Shown piece by piece: positions 10,216 to 21,015 of a stretch of DNA of 64,000 nt. A model generated the notes under the pieces. That model did not search any database and had not been told where the DNA came from. It saw nothing but the letters and a program-made list of their open reading frames with translations. Position 1 is the stretch's first letter. Each line of letters begins with the position of its first letter. The DNA is taken from contig JAEMBT020000009.1 of NCBI GenBank assembly GCA_018873245.2, positions 6,115,180 through 6,179,179 on the forward strand. The letters run 5' to 3'. The DNA is from Archegozetes longisetosus (Eukaryota > Arthropoda > Arachnida > Sarcoptiformes > Trhypochthoniidae). The position numbers and the translations under genes were made by a program.

Positions 10216-13200
10216 ATGGTCTATGGTTATAATAATCGTTTTGTTCACATTTTATGTCTAATTATCGCTAATGTATTATTCAATATTGACTCTAATCATG
10301 CGAGTGACGAATACTATTATGATGACTACGAAAGTGATTATAATTCAAGTGATTATGAGTCTAATCATAATAAATCGCTAGGCTTTGTCAATACAAGCCT
10401 TCAATTGAATAGTAATATAACTAATAATAAGCTTACTTATGAAACCAACTTAACACTTCATATAAATCATACTAATCTGGATGGTCTTCAAAACGATAAC
10501 GATCTTAACCATGAAAGTGATAATGAACACTATGACAATGACTTTTCGGAAGATAGAAGTCTATCAGTTATTAATCAATTCTTTGACAGCTTGACTAATC
10601 ATCAAAACAATGAGACAAATAAGGAGTTGGTGATAGAACAACTTTTTCGTTTGTATGATAATTTGATCAATAGTTTACAACCAATTCATAAACAAACAGC
10701 TCAAAGACTCTCGGAGTTGTTATTTACAAGTGATTTAAGTCCCAATTGTTTGGCTGCTTTGGCGCGCATCAACTATGCCATCAATAAGAGAAAGTTGTGG
10801 GCTTTCAAGTGTATGTATTACCAAATTAGTACAGTATAACCTCGTTGTAACGAATGCTAACCTTCGAGTATAAATCTTTTACTCATCGATCACTATTGGT
10901 AACTTTTCGCAACTCATAGTTTATTATTAGTATATGATTATTCATATTTTCAGTAACTTAAGTAGTGAAGATCCAACTTATGAGATCAAAGAGTCATTAG
11001 TTGATGAATATTTGCCACTGGAGTTGTAATATATATTCGCCTTACAACAATAATTATCGCAATCTATCTGGGGATATTAGGGCACATAGGTATTTCCAGA
11101 TAGCTCTTGTCACCGATATCGAACTTGCCGAAGTCTTATTTTCAGACATAGTCGCGTGACAAGTGTTGGCGTAGTAGTTGATTTTATTTGCGTCAAGTTT
11201 AGGTATTTGGGAGACATGTGTTTAAAATGTGCAAGTAACATTATTACATACGCTTAGTCATCTTCTAACTTAACTTAACTAAATTGACCTAATATAAGGT
11301 ATAGTAAGACTGATATAAGTTTTCATCTAAATTCAAGTATTTTAAACAACTTTTGTGCAGTTTGTGTTGAGTGAGTTGCAGAACTTCTTTTACAGAGCGC
11401 TAATAAAACGAACTGCAATGCGAACTAAAACCGATTCCCTGCATCTAGCATTACTACAGGCGTCATTCTTTAGTCTAATTTAGTTATATGGTAAGATTTA
11501 TAGAAGCTCTTTAGACCATTATTACGAAAGAGTCTGGATGACCAGCTTCTGCACACCTTTTAGACCGCATAGCATTGACGTGTTAATTGCGAAATGATAT
11601 ATTGTAGCGCATGTACACTATGCGGTCTAAAAGGTGTGCAGAAGCTGGTCATCCACAAACTTTTCTCATAGTAATAATGTAAAATATGACTTAAATCAGC
11701 TATATAATGTCTTATTACCCAATGCCTATAAAAATGACACGCAAGTAAAACCAACTGCAATGCAAATGATAACCTAATTGTGTTGTTAATAGCACTTCTA
11801 GCGTAAGCTCTAATCTGATAAACTCGTTGCCAAAAGTTAATCATCCTCTTTTCACAGCTTCTTTATAACGAGATTTTACAATATATTTCTGAAAAATTAA
11901 AAAATTTTGATTTTTATAATATACTTTTTGAATTGGTCTCCATTTCTAGTTTTTACCTTAAATTTATTTCAGTCTTCGATTCGATGGGAAAACTTCCCTC
12001 TGGTTTAGCAGAAGGTGTCTCCAGCACTTTTGGTGAATATGATCAATGTCTTGATATAGAAAGTGATTCTACAGAAGATTCTACAGAAAGCAGTCAAAAT
12101 AGATTTTACGGGCAGTACTGTTTAGTAAAACCCATCATTCCATCAGATATTCTCAATTCATTAGTTTTCGACTATAAAAGCATTAATTTGACTCACAAAC
12201 AGTCAAACGAATTGAAAGATTTAACAACTTTTTGGAAAAAATATCGACAAAATTAAACTGACTATAGCCTTCAATTCAGCCAACTTTTCACTATTTCGTT
12301 TGGGTCTTTGTATTCCTTCCACATGTAGTCCAATTGAAATTGAAAATTTCATTAATAAAAGTGAGTAAAACTTTTTAAAAGTTTGTTATAATCTGTTAGA
12401 AATAACTTTTACAATTTATTTCTAGTATTATACCCGATAACGAGAATTCCCATAGAGGTCGGGCCTGAATGTGATGTCAAACACCAGAGTAAAAGTTTGG
12501 ATAATTATCAGCTAACTGCCATGTAACTATCAAACATTCTTGTATTTAACTTAAGCTTTTGACAAGAAAAATAGAAAATTGATTGAACTAATATATTATT
12601 TATCGAAATTGTTTCAGTTCAGTATTTGTCATATTAATAACATTGGTGATAATTAGCACAATATATGAATTATATTACAATAAGTTTGGTGGAAAACAGG
12701 ATCCATCAGTGGGTTACTCAATAGATCTAAAAACTTCATTCTCAATAATATCAAACACAAGAAAGCTGTTCGACTCGAAAAATCGCATCTCAAGCGCAGA
12801 CACAATACTACTAATGTTCATAATCTGGACATTCGTTGCACGTTCATACCTCTCTCCACTTTACATAGGGACAATTGGCTTAAAGCGAGTGTTTAGTAGT
12901 ATACCAAATCAATTAATGACTGATAAGAGATACTTTTGGGTTAGAACTCCTTTTCCTAATGAGACGCTAATTATTATAAGGTATATGAAAAGTTTTTAAA
13001 AGTTTTTGAAAAGTTTTAAAACTTTAAAACTTTTAAAACTTTTTATCTACGGAAACATATCTAAAAACAAATACCTTTACAGCGGTTTCATTGTCTCGTA
13101 CTCATATTTCGGGCAAAAACTAATAAGATATTCAGTTGTGAACTACGTCCGATATATCTGCTCTCGGTGGTTAAGATTGTGTCGCAGAGTAGTTGGTCCC

Positions 13201-14460
13201 ATTTTATTAGTCTATGTTCTGTCCCTTGTTGGGAGTGGACCGCTTTGGAACCAGTTAAAACCTATATTCATTAATCCTTGCAAAACTAATTATTTCCAAT
13301 GTTTACTACTTTTCAATAACTATTTTGAAGATTTTGATCAATTGGTAAGTTTGCTAGTGTCCAAAAGTATTTTGAATTAATAAGCTTTTCGGCTAATTAG
13401 AAACTAAGTTGAAAATAACTAAAACTAAAATAATTGAATTTCAGTGTAACTCATCATATTTATCAGCAATATTCCAACTGCAAATAATAGCTCCACTATT
13501 TATGATACCATTGATGACACCAATATATGGCTACATATTTAATATATACATCATTATAATGGGTTGTCTTATATCTATCTCACCAAAACTTTTATTCCAT
13601 ATAAACATCTCTCCATTTGAGATCTCAACAATGAGTTCACTGCTAGAAATCAAATACTCAATTATACGTTACACTCAATACACTGATCAGTATATATCTT
13701 CGTTCGCTATGGGAATACTTCTCGGATATTTAGTTAGAAATAAACCCAATTTATGCATTCGTCCAAAGTTTCTTAACATTGTTTTATGGATTGTTTGTCC
13801 GATTCTCAGCTTGTCGTCAATTATTTGGGGAGAAAGTTTGATAGATTTGAATGAAGTTAACAGGGATATTAGCTCAAGTAAACTTGATCAGTTAAACTTA
13901 ATGTTATGCCTTTCGTGTGGCAAAGTGTTATGGTGTTTAGGAATTTTTTGGACTATATATGCCTGTTCTACAGGAAGAGGAGGTTTGGCTTAATTATTGA
14001 TATTTAAAAACAAATTTAAACTCATTTTTATCTCACGCTTAGGAATAATGAACAAATTGCTATCATTGAAAATATTTACACCACTTTCCCGGTTGTCGAT
14101 TGGTATCTTAGTATTGCACTCAATCGTAATTAATTACAGAATCTATACGCAAAAACAAACTTATGTTATGACACATTCACTAATGGTTAGTACTTATTAT
14201 TAGTTACTATCAAATTAGAACTAAATAGTTATCTGCTCTGACAGATTCAATGGATTATTATTGACCTAATGATAACTATATTTTTGGCATACGTCCTCCA
14301 CATACTAATAGAATGTCCGATCAGCAACATGATTAACTTGATGAGAAGTCCCAATTCTGTTTGTGATAATAGCTATAATATGGTCTGTTTGGATAGAAAA
14401 GTAATTAAGAGGAACAAGCAGGAGAATAATGAGTTTAAGTTTATATTTCCGCTCGACTGA
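10216..14460 (+). CDS. NRF-6-like acyltransferase, complete but with one apparent frameshift
   Basis: Eight coding exons: 10216-10810, 11973-12360, 12426-12522, 12618-12980, 13083-13344, 13445-13982, 14043-14185 and 14245-14460. Exon 1 gives a signal-like N-terminus, an Asp/Glu/Asn-rich stretch and the start of the NRF domain. Exon 2 carries family hallmarks: DSMGKLPSGLAEG, EYDQCL, GQYCLV and GLCIPSTCS. Exons 3-8 encode the multi-pass acyltransferase-3 region, with SGFIVSYSYF, LGSGPLW, GILLGYLV, ACSTGRGG and PLSRLSIG. In exon 2 the frame shifts by one base near the A6 run at about 12235-12245; one inserted base would restore it. Residues usually seen in the family as GH in the first acyltransferase helix and WYL..D are replaced (FVARSY and SSYLSAIF). 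It may therefore be a non-catalytic or decaying paralogue of the gene at 988-3312, or the frameshift may be an assembly error. Confidence 0.85.
11168..11421. mobile_element. MITE family copy 2
   Basis: Diverged relative of the element at 6579-6825. It shares the order of internal blocks (GTTTAGGTA, CATACGC, TATAAGGTATAGTAAGACTGAT) and the right end AATAAAACGAACTGCAATGC. It lies inside intron 1 of the NRF-like gene. A third end of this family (CGCAAGTAAAACCAACTGCA) occurs at 11740-11763. Confidence 0.65.
11535..11655. repeat. perfect 38-bp inverted repeat
   Basis: Arms 11535-11572 and 11618-11655 are exact reverse complements (start TGGATGACCAGCTTCTGCAC), separated by 45 bp. Short flanking matches (GTAATAATG) suggest the arms once extended further. 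This is probably part of a third MITE copy ending at 11763. Confidence 0.8.
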
Positions 14461-14683
14461 AATAATTCAATATGTCAGGAGTTGTATAGATTTTATTGTT
14501 TAAAATATGTTTCTAAGCAGTCACTAATTGTAGCTAGGTGTTTTACGAGATTAATCTGTTTTGTCTTAAGTCAAACATTTTTTTAATTAATTTGTAAATT
14601 TTGACAAAATGCTTTTAAAATTAAAAGAATTTTATACTAAGAATCAAAAACTAGATTTTTTCAAATTCTGTAATATAGTTAAG

Positions 14684-17600
14684 ACTCTAACCTGAGCATC
14701 ACTGATCTTAAAGCATCTATACGTATTGTGAATGGACCAGAAAATATCAAAATAGGTAAATAGTATTGCATGGCTTCCAATAACCAGAAGACAGCTGAAA
14801 GTAACTATATTAGAAATATTAGACCAAATACGGATAACTATAACAGAAATCAAAAGTTCAATACTGACTCGTAAGCCCTGCAAAAATACAATAAAAAGTA
14901 TCTAAAATATGACCTCTTGATAGTATTTCGAGTATGACGAATGAAGAGGTCATTAGAAGAGTAACTTCTACTAAAAGTGCTACAAATAACATAATATTGT
15001 GTGAAAATAGGGTTTTGATAGGTTTGACACCAACTACAAGAGCTCTCTCCAGATGTCTAGCTTTGCGCTCGAATACTACCAGAAAAACCATGATAGGCAT
15101 TGGTGGCATTTGAAGATAAGATATTACAACTACTGGTGCCATAAGTTGACCGATTGATAACTCTTTAGTTCCATAAATTGACTGTTTAATACTTAATGGT
15201 ACCACTGGATCATAACTTAATGTTTGGCTATAAATTTGTTAAAAGCTAAGAAAGCTGTCAACCAGCGTCCGATCAATATAAGGCCTGATCACAGAATAAG
15301 ACGTGCCTACGTATAGTTTGGTTTGACTTTTTTCTAGTTCTTCATCAGTCAAATAGTTTGAATCTAAAATTCTTGATTTCGATAAAGTGTTTTTGATCTG
15401 AGAAAGTGATAGCATAATAAATCGTTAATTCATTTGAGTCTAAATAAAGCTGATAAACTATTATTTACAGGGCGACAACAAAAAGACTTTAATGAAGTTT
15501 TAGATTATAACTTTCTAACCAGTAACAGTTATTCGATCAAACTTGGATTCAATTTCCAAGAGTAGTGGCAGACTAATTTCATGTTATGTGATCATTGTTT
15601 ACTATTCTTTAAAAATGGTGACTTATACAACACAATACGTAAAGAACATTGCTTAAATCGAAAGGCTCTAATTCTCGTTGAAAGAAATTTCAGGTTCACT
15701 TGCGCACATCCATAATGAAGATAGTCAATATGTTGAGCATATCACATCATAAACTGTCATTATTCTTTATTTTTATGAAAATTCTTTCTAAAAATATCGA
15801 ACAGTTTTTAAATAACAAATTTTTATTTTATTAAAGCCCTTTTATTGCTACCTGTATGACAAGTTTTGAAAGACTATTATGCTCGGAAAAAATGAGCACA
15901 AAATTCAGTTGTTTATAACTTTTTTATTGATCGATGAAAACAAGATATTTTACACAAAATTAATGCGGTAATAGATAAACGATTCTAGTTACCAACTGAC
16001 AGTGACCTGTTGTCCATAGCTATCCATATTCGAGTTCTAGTACGCGACATCAGGCTTTGGAAATAGCTTGCTGCCAATTTCTTAATTTCTCATTTAATTT
16101 TTTGGTCAATTGTTCAACAAACTCTGATTTAAGAGATAAATGTCCAAAATATGAATTATTATCGTTACAATTTTAGCTCTCAATTGTCAAATAGCTTTCG
16201 CCATCTTCAATAATGTGTTCTTGTTGATGACTTGAGTGTACCAATTGCTAACTCATTTGAACACTTTGTTTGCTTTAGTTTTTGATTTTGATCACTTGTT
16301 TAAGAAATTTTCTTTGTAACTTTTTCATTCTAGGTTTACGTAAATAACTTTTATCAATTTTATTGCAAACATTTAGTTTTTTTTTCAGTTTTACGTAACT
16401 TTTACAAATTGTGTTTACATTTGTCCAACGTATTCTTCCACTTATCTTTTTGATTTGTTAGGCTTTCAGATACTGCCAAGTTGACTTTGAAGTAGATATT
16501 TTATTTTCTACTCGAGTTACTATACGATACACAGTTGCTGCATTCACTTTTTGTCTTTAATATAAATTGACATTATTTGATCTTCATTTGTATTTTATAT
16601 AAATTTGCAATCAACTGCTACTATTTTGATTTAATGTTTGCATATTTACTAAATATATTAATTCGTGCAAACTATATTCAACTCTAAAAACTATAATAAC
16701 TGAGCAATTAGTTTACATACTTAACAGTGAACTTCACAACTTGTTAATTAAGAATTTAAATCCGTTTAACGTTTAAATGTTAGTGAAGGTTAAAACAAAT
16801 CAAATATAAAATTAGCAAATGCCAAGCACTTAACTGAGTATACAATTAAATCTATCCTAACGTGACTTTTCAAATAATAAGTCCTTTAAAGTGAGCTTTT
16901 GACAAATGCTTTAGGCTCAATATAACAAATCTTAAAACATATTAATTGTATACTAAATTAAGTACTTGGCATTTAGTAATTTTATATTTGATTTGTCTTA
17001 ACCTTCACTAACATTTAAAAGTTATACGGATTTAATTCTTAATAAACAAGTTGTGAAGTTCGTTGTTTAGATATTTTAGAAAATAATCTATATGTGTATT
17101 ACATATAGGCTTATGTTGTATTTTCCTCCGAGCATATTATTAATCTATGAATTACGATAACAACAGCTATATTACGAGACCTCCCAATGCAGATACAAAT
17201 AATATTTGTATAATAGATAACAAAATAAATAGGATTACTATAATCGGATTTATTTTTATATATCTTTTCAGTAACAGAGCTTTAAGACGATTGAAATTGA
17301 ACTCGGTTTGCTTTTGTGATGCAATATTATCATCTATTTTTGTTCTTTTACAGTTTGAAGTTTAAGTGATTTGTTACTTTTATTTTATTTTTATTTCTGT
17401 AAAGTTTGAGATAAACTTCCTCGAGTGTTTGCAGTCATGATTGATTAATGATAAATTAAGTTTTCACCTAATCTTTCTGATTCTATGAAAGCAATTATCA
17501 GTTTTCACTTGTTCAGTGTCATTATTATAACTGTTATGCTTTTCATTAATAGAAAATGCTTCATTGAAAATCATTTATTTGCAAACTAGTTGAAAATCTG

Positions 17601-18420
17601 AAATAATTATTATGTAGTGACCTAACCTTAAGTAATTAGAATCTGGATTTTGTGTATTTTCTAGAGATTACATTCAAACAAATACCAAACTATTTAATAT
17701 TCTTGCATTTTCAATGTCAAATCACTTATATGTGTTGTTATTATACCATACTTTATATATTTAAACAAGTCTTACTTTCTCACAGGGAGTCGGCTCTCAA
17801 AAACAAAACGAAACATAAAAATGGATCCTAAGGTCTCAAACTTTTTGCATGTCTAAATTTTAATCTCTATAGTGTGCCGTTTGTCTACTTTTTGTCATGT
17901 TCCTCTAATAAAATCTCAAATGCAACTATTAACGCCTGAATATGCCCTGAGACAACAGACAGAGTAACATATTTATACCGACATTAATGCACATGTTCTG
18001 CGTATAGCCCCAAATCCGATATCTAAGAAGTGAATCGACACCAGTTGTTGGTTCGTCTAGAATCAGAAGTCTTGTGTCATTGATACCAGTTTTCGTTGTT
18101 TTCCACATATAACCCATTTCGGGAGATTTAATAATTCAGTCAAATGTGTTATTCATTCATAAATAGTATTAATGTTGGTGTGATATAGTATTCTGAAATA
18201 AAGTAGAGTTTCTTAAATCGTAAATTCTTTGAATAAAGCTATTTCTTGAGGCATATATCCAATATCAGACTGTTTACTACCAGGTTTTCAACCAAAAACT
18301 CAAATAGAATCAGATTTAAACTTAAATCTCTCCAACGCTAACCGCAAAGTTGCTTTGCTACAACCATTAGAGCCTAAGGGCGCGTATACTTCTCCCTGAA
18401 TAGAAATTGAAACTTATAGA
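14684..18420 (-). pseudogene. decayed ABCH-type ABC transporter
   Basis: Fragments collinear with the intact transporter at 21016-26091, on the same strand. At 18420-18230 is a degenerate Walker A (GSNGCSKAT, where the paralogue has GSSGCGKTT) followed by IGYMPQEIALFKEF, broken by in-frame stops. At 18110-17950 is a Walker B and D-loop block, LLILDEPTTGVDSLL, but the LSGGQ signature is missing. At about 15420-14858 are LTDEELEKSQTKLY, then IKQSIYG and VVFERKARHLERALVVGVKP, matching the end of the external loop and the membrane domain. At 14883-14690 a piece of the last helices begins LQGLRVSIELL. Roughly 2.4 kb of unrelated sequence, including a large inverted repeat, separates the two halves. 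A tandem-duplicated, dead copy. Confidence 0.85.
16729..17061. repeat. large inverted repeat (about 120-bp arms)
   Basis: Left arm about 16729-16850 (GAACTTCACAACTTGTTAAT...) and right arm about 16943-17061 are reverse complements with scattered mismatches, around a spacer of about 90 bp. It sits inside the ABCH pseudogene, so it may be a fold-back element that inserted there. Confidence 0.8.
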
Positions 18421-19312
18421 AAGTATACAGTTTAGGTCAGAAATTTTGAACAGCTATCATTTCCTCAATCTAACTTTCCTACATCGAATTCAAGCCATCA
18501 AAACTAAATGCACTTGTGTAAACGAGTCTTCATTTTGGAACTATACCGTCGTATATGCAATATTATTTCAATGAGAGATACGACAACATAGTTGCAATAC
18601 GACGAAATGAAATGAATGTCATTTATTACCAGATAAGGAACAACTGTTATTAAGTGCTCAGATCAAGATGATCCAAAAAAGGTATGTTTACGAAAATGCA
18701 TATAATCTTGATGACCTACATGCTATCTACAGTAATAAAGCATGACTAGGAGGAACGAACTTCAATAATAACACAAGAACATTGTTACTTCAAATCTGTT
18801 AGAGACAGACCTTCAAGTATTTCGATACTTATATCGTTAACAGTGTTAGTTTTATTATATCGAAAAACTAAATTTTCATATGGAACACAAATAGAGATGA
18901 GATACCAGCTATCAAGACTCTTTCTCCATCTAATTGTTCATCAGTGTTTCTCCAAGAGAAAGAACTGCTGATGAACTTGTGATATATTCTGCGATGTTCT
19001 CCTTTCTTATTGGCTTGATTCAAATAAACTTTATATTTATTCAATAGATAAATCAACAATATTTTCAACAAAAACAAAATTTATTAGCATGTCGTAAGCT
19101 ATAATCTACCAGGAAATGAAATATATTCAATGGCAGATAATTTGCTTTTAACTCTATTTGATTCTAAGTTAATTAACATATGATTTTGATAAAACTTCTA
19201 AGTGAAATAAGATGAAAGACTAGCAATATAACGATAACTTGTGAAAAATATTCTCCTTGATTTTAAAATAAGTTCCATAAGATGAAAGCTCGTTAATCAA
19301 GTCTATGAGCCT

Positions 19313-19361
19313 AACCTAGCCTAACCTAACCTAACCTAACCTAACCTAACCTAACCTAACA
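19313..19361. repeat. interstitial telomere-like (CCTAA)n tract
   Basis: About nine uninterrupted or near-perfect CCTAA units, with one CCTAG variant near the start. This is the complement of the TTAGG repeat that caps most arthropod chromosomes. Unique sequence lies on both sides, so it is interstitial. Confidence 0.85.
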
Positions 19362-20857
19362 TATACACACGCATAAAACGAAGGTAGTTCAATAGGTAGT
19401 TCAAAGGTATTAATTGATCTGAAAAATACAATATTAAAATACTAAAAATGTTTATTTTCTAATAATAAAATTGAATATACTTGCAGAATGTTAGACATTT
19501 TGCTCTATCTGTAAGTTAATTAGTGCGAAAATCAATGCATCAAGGTTATAGGTTCCAATATGTTTATACTACTCATGACAACTTTGAAAGCAAACTTAAA
19601 TGTTAATTTTTTCACATTGGATAAAAGTCTAAATCTTAGTTCTGATGAAAATGTTGTCAAACACGTTAAAATGTCAAATTCAATGATTGGCTGAATAAAA
19701 ACTGGCCAAAGCTCTTTCGACGCTAGATCTAAAATTCAGGACAAGCGCTAAAATTATGTTAATTAATGGAGAAAAATGAAATAAATATTTTTTGGAGATA
19801 ATTTTATTACTTTAATCAATTTAAATAAGGAAAATTGTTTTTGACATAATCAACGTTATGATTTGCAAGTTGTATTAGCTCAACAATAGAGTATTGGTAA
19901 GAACTAAATGTTAGATTATTAGTATTCAATTTTTAATATTTTCAATTACTTATCAGTTTGTTCATAACTTCTAAATATTTGAAACTGTTCAATCATAAAA
20001 GTTAGTTTTAGAATATGCACTAAGTTTCAAATTACAGATTGCCTAAAGCATTCTCGAATGTAAAGTGAAAAAATCTAGTCATAAAACTAGAAATAACTAG
20101 TATATTTTTCTCCTTCTTTATATTGAAAATGTTACGAAATATATCTTGAAAAGTGATTCGATTTTTCATCGCAAACGTTTATAGTTTTTCTCGTTCTTTC
20201 GTTCATAAATTAAAATAATTTTAGCGTTTTTCGTGAGTCTTTGATTTAGCGCCAAAGAAGCGCTTAAAGAGCCCTTTTGGCACTAATTAGCGCTAAAAGA
20301 GTTACTGCAATAAAAATTTAGATTTGCTACACAAAACTCTTTCAATAGAATTTAATTAACATTGCTTAAACATGAAATATCGAAGAAATATTTTCAACCT
20401 TTAAAAGCATTGATTTTATGCTTAAAAATTCAGCATTTCAAGTTACTCATCGAGCATCGATAATTACGTTAAACTTTCCTGTTATGAGACAGTTGTTATT
20501 GAGCGGCATCTATTTGATTAATTTCTAGAAATGTTAAAACCAATTATAACCTAATAAAAATCACAAAAATCCTTGAAGTCATTCTAAACTAAAGACTTAG
20601 GCGTCAAAATTGTTTACTTCAAGTAGAGAGAGAGAAAAATGTTTTATAAATGTTTTCTAGTCAAAGGTTATGTCGTGTTATCAAATTAATTGCTTTCTCA
20701 TGAATTTTACGTCTTTTTACGCCTGTTTTTATGATACGAGAACTTAAATGAATACTTAATACAGAAAACTCATCTCAAATCAATGAAAATGTTTTATTAA
20801 GTTACAGAGTATTAAGATTACAATAAATGAGTATGGTTGATCTTAAAATGAAGTGTT

Positions 20858-20967
20858 TATTTCCAAAAGGACTTAAGTGTCTATATTATAAAGTGCCGTA
20901 AAGATCATAGCGGACGCTCAAAGTAACGGACCTTATAATATAGACACTTAAGCCATTTTGGAAATAA
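20858..20967. repeat. 34-bp inverted repeat (hairpin)
   Basis: Arms 20858-20891 and 20933-20967 (TATTTCCAAAAGGACTTAAG and complement) differ by only a few bases around a 41-bp, relatively GC-rich loop. It lies just downstream of the ABCH gene's stop codon (21016). Probably a fold-back MITE. Confidence 0.75.
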
Positions 20968-21015
20968 GCTCTTAAAATAACAACTAATAATGAGAAATAC
21001 ATAAATAAGTATTAT

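Larger units (their letters stand above)
10811..11972. other. intron 1 of the NRF-like gene, filled with MITEs
   Basis: An 1162-bp intron, far longer than the other introns of the gene (60-102 bp). It is expanded by a GCGTTGCAGTT-type element at 11168-11421, a further terminus of the same family at 11751-11763 and a perfect 38-bp inverted repeat at 11535-11655. Confidence 0.8.
18430..21015. other. intergenic between the two ABCH copies
   Basis: AT-rich non-coding sequence holding the telomere-like tract at 19313-19361 and the hairpin at 20858-20967. No ORF here is convincing. Confidence 0.5.

Noticed and set aside
15990-16140. Minus-strand Lys/Glu/Leu-rich frame resembling a transposase C-terminus
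   Set aside because: Only a few weak matches and no diagnostic motif such as the one found at 63780-63921.
17147-17365. Plus-strand 72-codon ORF
   Set aside because: Low-complexity Asn/Ile-rich translation in AT-rich DNA without splice or homology support.
18868-19077. Minus-strand 69-codon ORF between the ABCH copies
   Set aside because: No similarity to the transporter or another family seen, and no convincing splice sites.
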